Source: Bin80 sp026709335
Lineage (GTDB): Bacteria; Bacteroidota; Rhodothermia; Rhodothermales; Bin80
NCBI GenBank assembly: GCA_965200825.1
Contig: OZ241385.1
Coordinates: 186,001 to 250,000 of the forward strand
DNA length: 64,000 nt
Direction: 5' to 3'
The notes under the pieces were generated by a model that worked only from the letters and a program-made list of their open reading frames with translations, ran no database searches and was not told where the DNA came from. The stretch's first letter is position 1. The number at the start of each line of letters is the position of its first letter. Shown here piece by piece: positions 29,090 to 37,220 of the stretch. Position numbers and translations under genes: made by a program.

Positions 29090-30255
29090 TTACTTGGATC
29101 TCACAGGAATTGCGATCTTCTCTTTCGCGTAATGAGACACGAGCCAACTATGCAAGGAAGGGATTGGAATAGTGTAGACTCCTCCCTTTTGGCTGTGCAG
29201 AATTCCTTTTTGCAGTGCCCGATTAAACAACTCTGCTGCTTTATCTGGGCCATATTCTTGCGATAAAGTTGCCTCGATATCTTCCTTATCTAATTCGTCC
29301 CTGATTGAAACGTTTTTGATCAGTCTTGCTATGCTGCAGCGCTCTTTTCTGCTAACTCCTTCTGCACGTTGTTCATAGTACGCTTCACGTCTTTCCATAC
29401 CGATGTCAAGTACAATTTTCAATCCCGCCAAGGTCATCTCTCCCCCATCTTTTCTGATTTGCTTTGCTGCGGCATCTGCATAAGCAGTAATATGTTGGGG
29501 TCAGCCATGCGTTTCTTTTGCAATTGCATCTATCCATCCAGTCGAATCCCCTCTGGCTTTCCCCTTTTCCTTGAGCCAGTCCTGAATCACAGCGTGTTCA
29601 GCTTCTTTACTCAACGCACCCAGTTCTACGAAACATCCTCCCTTGAACCTCGAAATCCCCAAGGATTCAAAAATCATTTTTGTCGTCCCCAGTCCTGCCA
29701 AGATCAAGATGACAGGTCTGCCCAGCTCACTATTATGGATTGCATCAAGCACATTGGTTATGACTCTGGTTAAGTCGGAGGGGGGTGCGTTGGTCGTTCC
29801 TAATGTTTGAGCTTCATCTAGTTTGAGGAGTAACGGCTTCTTTCCTCTGCTCAGTATTTTTAATGTTGTCGCCTGATTCCATTCAGCCGTGATCCCTGCC
29901 CGAGCGACTCTCATATCAAGTTCGCCAGTGCCCGAGCCCTTGGGTCGCTGTTTTTGTCCGAGAGATTCGCGTAATTCATCAGGATTCCAAAGGGCCGGGG
30001 GATACAACCTCTTCTTGGTGGTCTCCCAGCCGCTTGCAAGTGCCAGTTTTTCGAGTTCATACAGCAGGGCAGTCTTTCCCGCACCGGGCGCACCTTGAAT
30101 CAGAAATGTGGTTCCGCCATTTTTTCCCGTGCGAGCCTCAAGAGCTCATTAAAACTGCGCAGGATCCGCGTTCGGCCATGAAAATACTCCGCAGGTCCAC
30201 GGCCGGGAACGATATCAAATGGCTGAGGACCAGGAGAATGCTGTGTTTCTGCCAT
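29090..30255 (-). pseudogene. AAA+ ATPase with one frameshift and one in-frame stop
   Basis: Read from ATG 30255, the frame gives MAETQHSPGPQPFDIVPGRG... and runs into a stop after about 51 codons, just before the P-loop. A one-base shift at an A6 run (30120-30125) reopens a frame with QGAPGAGKTALLYELEKL (Walker A), LLLKLDEAQTLG (Walker B) and VILILAGLG (sensor 1). That frame meets TGA at 29501-29503 in place of a likely Trp in THG-stop-PQHI, then continues open to 29090 with a winged-helix-like tail. Reconstructed length is about 385 residues. Both lesions are within one gene, so it is a decayed ATPase rather than two short genes. Original role unknown. Confidence 0.75.
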
Positions 30256-30603
30256 TAAAATGAGATGTTATGTACAACTTGTATTATTGTATTACACTCT
30301 TGAATCGGCTTGCGTGTGTGGTTGGATGACTTTAAAGCAAGAGCACGGCACCAAAAATATACCTCTTTCGGGAGTAAAGGTTTTGACTCGGGTTTCAGAG
30401 CTTTTGTTTTGCGGTTATAGGTCGAGGCCTTGATCCGTGCGCGGCTTCTTCTCAAATCAGTTGTTCAGTAGTAGCACCAACCATGCACCTCCCTGAACGG
30501 GCGTTAGCACGGAGATAGGTTCAGCCTGCGCTACATTTTACTCACGTGTTCCCATCCAAAGCTTTCACGCAAATCCACATAGCCATCATTATTTCAAATT
30601 GGA
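30256..30603 (-). other. Gene-free stretch upstream of the broken ATPase
   Basis: 348 bases between the ATPase relic and the outer-membrane barrel gene, both read leftward. A minus frame at 30255-30455 lacks protein-like features. No clear hairpin terminator or repeat was found. Confidence 0.35.
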
Positions 30604-31446
30604 TCACAGGCGATAACGAACGGTTGCCATTGTTGTGATCAAATTGAGTTTGCTGAAGTTGGTCGAGTTTGTCAGCTCTTCCACTTTATGTTCAATATAG
30701 GTTCCTTCACTGCTTAGCGTCTGATGCAAGGCATAACTAAATCGGATTCCTGCGAGAAATTTTTCGGTGAGGGCATATTCAACCCCGGCATGCCCTGAGG
30801 CTAATAGTACAATATCAGCTAGATCTTCATCTTGGAGCGAATCGTAGCTTGATACATCCCCTTTGCATGGCAAGTTTTCACATGAAAAACGTTCTTCAAA
30901 ATACAAATCCGTAACTGTTGCCCGAGAAACTCCGGTTCCTATGCCTAGGTACGGCCGAAACGCACGATCTTGAGAAGGAAGTAGGTTTATGAATGTATTA
31001 ACTCGTATTGAGGCGACCTGCAGTCTGCCAATCGTTGCAGTTACAGTTGAAATCACTCCTGAGTCTGGATCATATTCAGGGGTAGGTGAGTCGTCCAGCG
31101 ATGTAAGCCGATTAAAAATCTGTTCCAGGTTTCGAAAGGAATATCGAAGATTTAAATCTATACGAAGGCTCCGATGCTCTTTTCCAGCCCCAACTTGAAA
31201 AGAAAGGCCGGGGTCCGTTGGAATTTTGTAGAACCACCGGTAACCGGACCGTGGTTCTGTAATATTAGCTGATCCACAGAAATAACCGGGGTAGCATGAT
31301 GGATCAAAGTTAAATCCCTCCTGTGCCAAATCGCCACTGAAGGTTGGCCCTATGCCTAGTTCAAGATACCAGTTACTGTCCTGCCCGCATGCAGTTAAGG
31401 GAGGGATTATCAAAATGATGAGCGGGAGAAAAATGTGTAACTTCAT
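30604..31446 (-). CDS. Outer-membrane beta-barrel protein
   Basis: 280 residues. N-terminal signal with a weak lipobox (IIPPLTACGQ). The mature part is made of alternating amphipathic strands: WYLELGIGPTFSGDLA, LRIDLNLRYSFRNLEQI, VASIRVNTFINLLPS, FRPYLGIGTGVSRATV, AGVEYALTEKFLAGIRFSYA and the terminal MATVRYRL. It resembles the porin/OmpW/OMP_b-brl group. Function cannot be assigned. Its upstream region was split by the IS element whose left end is 52 nt before the start codon. Confidence 0.65.
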   Translation of the reverse strand: MKLHIFLPLIILIIPPLTACGQDSNWYLELGIGPTFSGDLAQEGFNFDPSCYPGYFCGSANITEPRSGYRWFYKIPTDPGLSFQVGAGKEHRSLRIDLNLRYSFRNLEQIFNRLTSLDDSPTPEYDPDSGVISTVTATIGRLQVASIRVNTFINLLPSQDRAFRPYLGIGTGVSRATVTDLYFEERFSCENLPCKGDVSSYDSLQDEDLADIVLLASGHAGVEYALTEKFLAGIRFSYALHQTLSSEGTYIEHKVEELTNSTNFSKLNLITTMATVRYRL

Positions 31447-31497
31447 GGATCAAAAACTTAAAAGGATAGCGTATCTTCAAAAAAATCGGACACACAA

Positions 31498-33125
31498 GAG
31501 CCTCTTGCAAAACCTCTGAGCTCGAAGAACTGAGGGACAAAAGAAGATAGTACTGTTTATTCTTCAGGCCCTGTTTTGTTCCCAAAAAAGGGAAGATTTT
31601 CGATCAGTTTCCTTGGAAGCCCTGTCTTTTTCGAATTTCGTAGAACATGCGCCTTCATTTCATCTGTTTGGGGGCATAATTCGTACCGATTCCCCCCACC
31701 AATCCTACGAGTCCCTGATTTCAGAACCCCAAATTTTGATTCTTAAACGCAGATTGAACCCGTTTACTGGATCAATCGGAGCATTTGGTCTACCGTGAGC
31801 ACCACCACGCCAAACATCAGGTGACACCTTACTTTCTCATGTCCACGCACTCGAAGATTGCGTGCGCCAAACTCATCCTTCAACCGTCCAAACGCCCGCT
31901 CTACGGTAGATCGCTCTTTGTAACGTTCCCGCTCCGCAGGAACGAAATTTGCATGCCGCCGTGCCTTTAGCTCCCGGTCATGCGCCGCTTTTTGATTGCG
32001 CGGATTCTTGTCAATGATCGGAACCCGTCCAGCAGCTCGGCTCTCTGCGTATAGATCCTCTGCGTCATAGGCACTGTCCATGATCTCATACAGATACGCA
32101 ACCTGTTGCTCCGTGATTCGAGACAGTGGAATGGCTGCCTGACTATCATGCATGGACGCAGACGTTACCATACAACTGATAGGAATACCACCATCCGCAG
32201 TATCCATGTGGAGCTTATATCCAATCCATTTCGTCGTATGCCCCTTTGCATTCCGCTTGCATCCCACGGTACAGTCGTTTGGAAGATCCTCCAACATTTC
32301 GTCTACGTCCATCGTCCGTTGTTTTTCCATGCGACGAAGTTCCTTGGGCCGTTCTTCTCCCTTTTTCGGACGTCCACGCTTTTTCGGGGCAGGGGCAGGA
32401 GCTTCCTTCTTTGGAACCGGTTTCTCTCGGGCCTCAATCGCCGTGGAATCCCGAGAAATATGGCCCACCAACTCTCCGTCATACCCTTCTGCAATCAAGG
32501 CCTCATGAATTCGGTTCGGGAGCTGATTGTGCGCAAACTCTCGGAACGCACGCGAAAACGTGGATTCACTGGGCACGGTCAGATCGCTGGGCCAGCCACA
32601 AATGGACCGAAGGATCGAATCGGTCAACAGCCGCTCTCGGAGCGCTGACGTCGTCTGGATATTCAAGACCATCTTCGCCATAAAACTCCGCGCAAGACTC
32701 GCGCGATGCGCTTCCGGGCGTCCTCCATATCGACCGGGCAACGAGCGCGGAAGATGATCGTCCACTCGTGCTATTTCAAGCACCATCATCAGCTTCTGGT
32801 ACCGCTTGGGGAGTGAGCCAAACTGCCGTTCCAGCCACGGAAACAATTCTTGCTGGCAACTGATATAAAAGCCTCGTATTTTCTTTTTAAGGGACATGGG
32901 AACCTCCGTTTTTGTGTTTGGATTTTGATACCCTAAAGATACGAAATCTGGAGGATTCCGTCCCTTATTTTAACTCCGGAATAAGAGTCAATCTGGTATG
33001 TTTCGAGACAGAAAAAAATAATTTGACCAGGTTCCCAAAAGGCGATCTAAATTGCCCGAATTGGATGCGCAGAGGTCGGGAATTTTTCAAAAAATACCCC
33101 GATCCAGAGGTTTTGCAAGAGGCTC
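31498..33125 (-). mobile_element. Complete IS4-superfamily insertion sequence with 4-bp target duplication
   Basis: 1,628 bp. Terminal inverted repeats of 21 bp are perfect: 31498-31518 (starts GAGCCTCTTGC) and 33105-33125. They are flanked by a direct repeat ACAA at 31494-31497 and 33126-33129, which fits a 4-bp target-site duplication. The only gene inside is the transposase at 31764-32897. Intact repeats, duplication and ORF suggest a recent insertion. Family assignment (IS1182- or IS5-like) is not certain from reading alone. Confidence 0.85.
31764..32897 (-). CDS. IS4-superfamily DDE transposase
   Basis: 377 residues. The N-terminal helical domain is DUF772-like (FGSLPKRYQKLMMVLEIARV). 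The DDE core has its first Asp in HISRDSTAIEARE, its second Asp in EIMDSAYDAEDLY, and the signature Y-(2)R-(3)E-(6)K exactly in ERYKERSTVERAFGRLKDE. A Lys/Pro-rich insert (EKPVPKKEAPAPAPKKRGR) follows the first Asp, as in IS1182/IS1380-neighbouring groups. ORF intact, so the element is possibly active. Confidence 0.9.
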   Translation of the reverse strand: MSLKKKIRGFYISCQQELFPWLERQFGSLPKRYQKLMMVLEIARVDDHLPRSLPGRYGGRPEAHRASLARSFMAKMVLNIQTTSALRERLLTDSILRSICGWPSDLTVPSESTFSRAFREFAHNQLPNRIHEALIAEGYDGELVGHISRDSTAIEAREKPVPKKEAPAPAPKKRGRPKKGEERPKELRRMEKQRTMDVDEMLEDLPNDCTVGCKRNAKGHTTKWIGYKLHMDTADGGIPISCMVTSASMHDSQAAIPLSRITEQQVAYLYEIMDSAYDAEDLYAESRAAGRVPIIDKNPRNQKAAHDRELKARRHANFVPAERERYKERSTVERAFGRLKDEFGARNLRVRGHEKVRCHLMFGVVVLTVDQMLRLIQ

Positions 33126-33141
33126 ACAAAACAATTCGATC

Positions 33142-34539
33142 ATGCTCTTCAGGTATACACCGATTTTTATACTCTTTGTTTCATTATGTGCTTGTAATCC
33201 TGACGCACAGTTATATGAGGAATTTTTGCCTGGAGAGCAGCCAAATTTCGTGATCATCTTCACAGATGATATGGGATATGGAGATGTCGGGGTATATGGA
33301 CATCCTACCATACGAACTCCTCATTTAGATCGGATGGCCGCCGAAGGAGTTCGCTTTACCCAGTTTTATACAGGTTCATTCGTTTGTACACCGAGCCGTG
33401 CTGCACTATTGACCGGGCGACTACCTGTCCGCAGTGGCATGGCACACGAGCGGATCAGAGTTTTGTTTCCTCCGAGCAAGGGTGGGATTCCGGAAGAGGA
33501 GGTTACGATTGCGGAAGCCCTCAAATCAGTGGGTTACGCAACTGCGGCGATTGGGAAGTGGCATTTGGGGCATGTATCAGGGCATTTTCCAACAGATCAC
33601 GGGTTTGATGAGTATTTCGGAATTCCATATTCAAATGATATGATGCCCACGCCGGGGCTGAAGGGGCGTATTCAGACGTATCCTCCGCTCCCTCTCATGC
33701 GCGGGACAGATATCATCGAGGTTAATCCAGATCAGCGTTTTCTGACACGAAGATATACAGAAGAATCCATTTCATTTATTCGAAATAATACTGATACTCC
33801 ATTTTTCCTCTATCTCCCTCATTCCATGCCTCATGTTCCGCTCTTTGCTTCGGATGAGTTTGAGGGAAAGAGTACTCGTGGGATCTATGGAGATGTGATT
33901 GAAGAAATAGACTGGAGCGTGGGACAGATCCTAGATGTTTTGCGGGAAACTGGCCTGGATCGGAAAACGCTCGTCATTTTTACAAGTGATAATGGGCCGT
34001 GGCTTACAGAGGGCTTGGAAGGTGGAACCGCAGGGCTTTTGCGTGATGGAAAAGGAACTACCTGGGAGGGAGGAATGCGTGTCCCGGCCATCGCCTGGTG
34101 GCCGGGAACCATTTTATCTGGCCATACGACTCAGGCACTCGGGACGACTATGGACCTACTCCCCACATTACTAACACTTGCAGGTACGGAGATTCCAACC
34201 GATCGTATCATGGATGGAGTTGATCTGATGCCAGTTCTTCAAGACCCCGTCGCCAATGTACGGGAGAAAGTTTACTATTACCGGGGAATTCAGCTTTGGG
34301 CAGCCAGAAAGGGGCCTTGGAAATTACATTATATTACTCAGAGCGCATATGTTGGGGATCAGCCCGTAGTACATAATCCGCCGCTTCTCTATGATCTCGA
34401 ACGAGATCCACGTGAACGATTCAATGTTGCCGCGGAAGAGCCAGAGGTAATTCTTGAAATACAGGCAATGGTGGATCAACACATGTCTGAACTTGTACGG
34501 GCACCCAGTCAATTGAATATTCCGGAATGGGGCGAGTAA
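33142..34539 (+). CDS. Lipoprotein sulfatase (arylsulfatase A-like)
   Basis: 465 residues from ATG 33142, which gives a lipoprotein signal (MLFRYTPIFILFVSLCAC); the longer frame from 33052 runs into the IS end. The formylglycine motif C-T-P-S-R is at residue 82 (FVCTPSRAALLTGR), and the N-terminal metal site is FTDDMGYGDVG. The GKWHLG and HSMPHVPLF blocks supply active-site Lys and His, and SDNGPW the second metal site. The Cys must be oxidised to formylglycine; the FGE-type gene overlapping its end can do that. It hydrolyses sulfate esters, likely of algal polysaccharides. Only 16 nt separate it from the IS right end. Confidence 0.93.
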   Translation: MLFRYTPIFILFVSLCACNPDAQLYEEFLPGEQPNFVIIFTDDMGYGDVGVYGHPTIRTPHLDRMAAEGVRFTQFYTGSFVCTPSRAALLTGRLPVRSGMAHERIRVLFPPSKGGIPEEEVTIAEALKSVGYATAAIGKWHLGHVSGHFPTDHGFDEYFGIPYSNDMMPTPGLKGRIQTYPPLPLMRGTDIIEVNPDQRFLTRRYTEESISFIRNNTDTPFFLYLPHSMPHVPLFASDEFEGKSTRGIYGDVIEEIDWSVGQILDVLRETGLDRKTLVIFTSDNGPWLTEGLEGGTAGLLRDGKGTTWEGGMRVPAIAWWPGTILSGHTTQALGTTMDLLPTLLTLAGTEIPTDRIMDGVDLMPVLQDPVANVREKVYYYRGIQLWAARKGPWKLHYITQSAYVGDQPVVHNPPLLYDLERDPRERFNVAAEEPEVILEIQAMVDQHMSELVRAPSQLNIPEWGE

Positions 34540-35396
34540 CAGGTGTGTCAATTTCTATAGTATTATTCCTGAGTGCTTGTAGCCAGGAACCGCCGCCGGT
34601 TGCACCATCCGGCATGGTCTATATCCCCGGAGGAGTCACACAAATTGGATCAGAGAGCGGGATGCCACATGAACGTCCAGTATTTAAGGCCCGTGTGCAG
34701 CCTTTTTTTATGGATATCACTCCGGTCACCGTCCGAGCATTTGGGGAGTTTATTCAGGAAACTGGATATGTGACACAGGCTGAATTGTTTGGAGATGCTG
34801 CGGTGTTTAACGATTCCACTCGGCAATGGGAACTTACCCTCGGCGCCTTTTGGGCTTGGCCACTGGGGCCGGAGAATCCACCTGCCCAAGAGGATCATCC
34901 AGTGACTCAGGTATCCTGGAATGATGCCGTTGCCTATGCAGAATGGGCAGGTAAACGATTGCCCAGTGAGATAGAGTGGGAGCATGCGGCACGTCTGAAG
35001 AGCAATGGCCAATATGCTTGGGGGGATGATCTATTGGAGGATGGAGAATACAAGGCCAATGTTTGGAATGGACAATTTCCCAGGTTTAATACGAATACGG
35101 ATGGATATGCGACTACATCACCGGTTGGAGCATTCGGGGCAACTGAGGCGGGATTGGTTGATATGGGGGGGAATGTATGGGAGTGGACAGCTGACTGGTA
35201 TAGGTCATATGTAGATCGGAACAAGGAGTTTGAGCCAAACTCCAGTAGCGAGAAAGCACAGCGGGGCGGGAGTTTTTTGTGTGAACCTGGCTGGTGTCAT
35301 GGTTACCGGGTATCCGGACGAAGTCATTCAACGCCGGAAACCGCCCTCTATCACGTAGGATTTCGCTTAGTAAAAGACATTCCTGAACGGAGATAG
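34527..35396 (+). CDS. Formylglycine-generating-enzyme-type lipoprotein (SUMF1 family)
   Basis: 289 residues. Lipobox LFLSAC at residues 13-18. FGE-sulfatase fold: PGGVTQIGSESGMPHERP, HPVTQVSWNDAVAYAEWAGK, RLPSEIEWEHAAR, DMGGNVWEWTADWY and a C-terminal LYHVGFRLV. Unlike most SUMF1-family proteins it keeps two Cys five apart (C252, C257 in RGGSFLCEPGWCHGYR), the copper-binding pair of true FGE. It overlaps the sulfatase by 13 nt. A true FGE, secreted and anchored, would act on its substrate outside the cytoplasm, which is unusual for bacteria. It could also be a non-catalytic partner, but the Cys pair argues for activity. Confidence 0.83.
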   Translation: MGRVTGVSISIVLFLSACSQEPPPVAPSGMVYIPGGVTQIGSESGMPHERPVFKARVQPFFMDITPVTVRAFGEFIQETGYVTQAELFGDAAVFNDSTRQWELTLGAFWAWPLGPENPPAQEDHPVTQVSWNDAVAYAEWAGKRLPSEIEWEHAARLKSNGQYAWGDDLLEDGEYKANVWNGQFPRFNTNTDGYATTSPVGAFGATEAGLVDMGGNVWEWTADWYRSYVDRNKEFEPNSSSEKAQRGGSFLCEPGWCHGYRVSGRSHSTPETALYHVGFRLVKDIPERR

Positions 35397-35920
35397 TCAT
35401 CCACCACTTCAATAGCGGTTTCCACGCGTTCGTTATGGGTCCCACAAATAGGGACAATGTTCAATGAATGTGCTTTTGCCTCAGCGTTCAACAATTTGTG
35501 TGAGTATAAGCGTTCCTGAGGTCCTGCTCGTTGACCGGGATCGGCTACCCAAGGAATATCCGGCTCCATAAACAGATACAATCCTGATTGATGATGTATG
35601 GCAGCTTTTTCAATGTATTTGGGGCATTTACCGAAGTAGATACGCTGGTAGACACACGTCGTGAACAAATCCGTATCTACAAACAGAACTCTATACGCCA
35701 TGTCCAGCATCCGGGACACAAGATCTAGATGACCTTGGGCAATCGCATGAACATCAGCTTCTTCGGGAAGTGTCCCTTTCTCGTCAACAAACTTTCGAAG
35801 GTATTCTTCGGCCCAAACAGTCTGGTAGTGTTTTGCCAGTGCGGATGCGAGCGTAGTTTTGCCGGTAGATTCAGCCCCCATCACTACGACGGTTTTTGGA
35901 CTGCTAGGTTTAGAGTTCAT
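35351..35920 (-). CDS. NadR-like AAA ATPase/kinase
   Basis: 189 residues, AAA_28 / NadR C-terminal kinase type. P-loop VVVMGAESTGKTTLASALAK at the N-terminus, VWAEEYLRKFVDEKG, a Walker B-like VLFVDTDLFTT and LYLFMEPDIPWVADPGQR. Related proteins phosphorylate nicotinamide riboside to NMN. No NMN adenylyltransferase domain is fused. Its 3' end overlaps the sulfatase-modifying gene by 46 nt (convergent). Its ATG overlaps the stop of an upstream open stretch in an ATGA, hinting at a lost or degraded upstream partner. Confidence 0.8.
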   Translation of the reverse strand: MNSKPSSPKTVVVMGAESTGKTTLASALAKHYQTVWAEEYLRKFVDEKGTLPEEADVHAIAQGHLDLVSRMLDMAYRVLFVDTDLFTTCVYQRIYFGKCPKYIEKAAIHHQSGLYLFMEPDIPWVADPGQRAGPQERLYSHKLLNAEAKAHSLNIVPICGTHNERVETAIEVVDDYLRSGMSFTKRNPT

Positions 35921-36096
35921 CGGTCAGTGGGTGTCTTCATAAAATCGACTGATAATATTTGGCTTTGAACTGCCTTCAATACTTCTCGCGTGATACAAAA
36001 ATCAGGCTGTTTCGGATCAACATCCAATTGAATTGTATATCTTACAGTTCGCAGGATCAGGTAGAAGTACCTTGATATAGGTTGGATTTCACTGGC
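35917..36096 (-). pseudogene. Open 59-codon stretch with ATGA overlap to the NadR-like gene
   Basis: A minus-strand frame without an ATG at its start; it begins after a stop at 36097-36099. It reads protein-like sequence such as RYFYLILRTVRYTIQLDVD and ends in TGA at 35917-35919, inside the ATG of the NadR-like gene. ATGA junctions mark coupled genes, so this may be the 3' remnant of an upstream partner. Not recognised. Confidence 0.3.
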
Positions 36097-36099
36097 TCA

Positions 36100-36345
36100 T
36101 AGAGCGGTCAGTCAATGGATTGATTATTACAAATACCATAATTGATATCCAGATCAAAATGAGTGTTTTCAGAATCGAAAAGAGCAGCGATACTTCTATT
36201 ACAAAAGCCACAATCGGCAGATCCAGACATCTGTCAAGTCATGGATAAAATATTTTCCAAAATATAGAATACCAGTTGACGAGGATGTGTCTTGAAAAGA
36301 CTTAGTGTACTCTTGGAATGACTGAAAACCTTACCCGCTTAAATA
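36100..36345 (+). other. Gene-free stretch before the intradiol dioxygenase
   Basis: AT-rich. A minus-strand hydrophobic open frame of about 49 codons (near 36103-36245) has no start codon at its beginning. No terminator or repeat was seen. The dioxygenase promoter should lie here. Confidence 0.3.
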
Positions 36346-37134
36346 ATGGAAGCTTCAAAATTGAAGAGCCCAATAACTAAACCGAATATGACAAAATCAG
36401 ACGATATACCCGTTGGTCGAATCCTCTCAAGAAGAGAAATCATGCAGATTTTCGGAACTACGTTTCTGGTAGGTTCGAGCGGTTTTGTTTTTGGGAAACC
36501 GGCGCCTTCCATCGAAAGATCTGTGCCGCCCTGTATTGTGCGACCCGAGCAGACCGAAGGACCTTTTTTCAAAGACATTGAGCTTGAGCGATCAGACCTT
36601 CGGGTTGATCCTTCCACTGGTATCGTATTCCCCGGCTTGCCTCTCCATCTCACATTTCAGATTCTGCGAGTTGGCAGTGAGGAATGTGTACCATTGCCAG
36701 GGGCCAGGGTAGATCTTTGGCAGTGTGACATTGCAGGGCGTTATTCCGCGTTTCGGGATCGGGGATCAGATTTACGCGAGGAAAAATTCTTGCGTGGGTA
36801 TCAATTGGCGGATGAAGGTGGGATGGTCCAATTCATGACAATTTACCCTGGATGGTATAGAGGGCGAACCGTACACATTCATATTAAAATTCGTACGAAA
36901 ACAGAACAGGGCAAGCAGTTTGAATTTTCTTCACAGTTGTATTTTGACGATGATCTGACGGATCAGGTGCATTCTAATCCGCCATACAATGTACGCGGCA
37001 TGCGAACAACACGGAATTCCAATGATGGAATTTTTCGGCGTACAGGAAAACGTCTAGTGCTTGATCTGTCTCCAGGAGACAAAGGATATCAAGCGACGTT
37101 TCCGGTGGGCCTTGATCTTTCGAGTAGTGACTGA
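36346..37134 (+). CDS. Secreted intradiol ring-cleavage dioxygenase-like protein
   Basis: 262 residues (ATG 36388 would remove 14). A Tat-type signal is visible: SRREIMQIFGTTFLVGSSGF. The intradiol (catechol/protocatechuate) fold follows: VRPEQTEGPFF, GARVDLWQCDIAGRYS (first Tyr ligand), FMTIYPGWYRGRTVHIHIKI (Tyr and two His ligands) and QLYFDDDL. All iron ligands, 2 Tyr and 2 His, are present. Exported relatives are widespread in soil and marine bacteria, and their substrates are unknown. It stands alone before pabB. Confidence 0.8.
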   Translation: MEASKLKSPITKPNMTKSDDIPVGRILSRREIMQIFGTTFLVGSSGFVFGKPAPSIERSVPPCIVRPEQTEGPFFKDIELERSDLRVDPSTGIVFPGLPLHLTFQILRVGSEECVPLPGARVDLWQCDIAGRYSAFRDRGSDLREEKFLRGYQLADEGGMVQFMTIYPGWYRGRTVHIHIKIRTKTEQGKQFEFSSQLYFDDDLTDQVHSNPPYNVRGMRTTRNSNDGIFRRTGKRLVLDLSPGDKGYQATFPVGLDLSSSD

Positions 37135-37220
37135 GGATTCGGGATTTGTGAGCCTCATACCGTTGTATGGCGAACATTACCCGATATATCATACTTGGTA
37201 TTATCACAATCATCCGCAGG

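Noticed and set aside
30120..30125. A6 run in the AAA ATPase as a programmed frameshift site
   Set aside because: It is not a full X_XXY_YYZ heptamer in the right frame, and a second lesion (TGA) follows, so gene decay is the simpler reading.
32106..32683. Long plus-strand frames opposite the IS4-type transposase
   Set aside because: Complete antisense shadows of the intact transposase; no protein features of their own.
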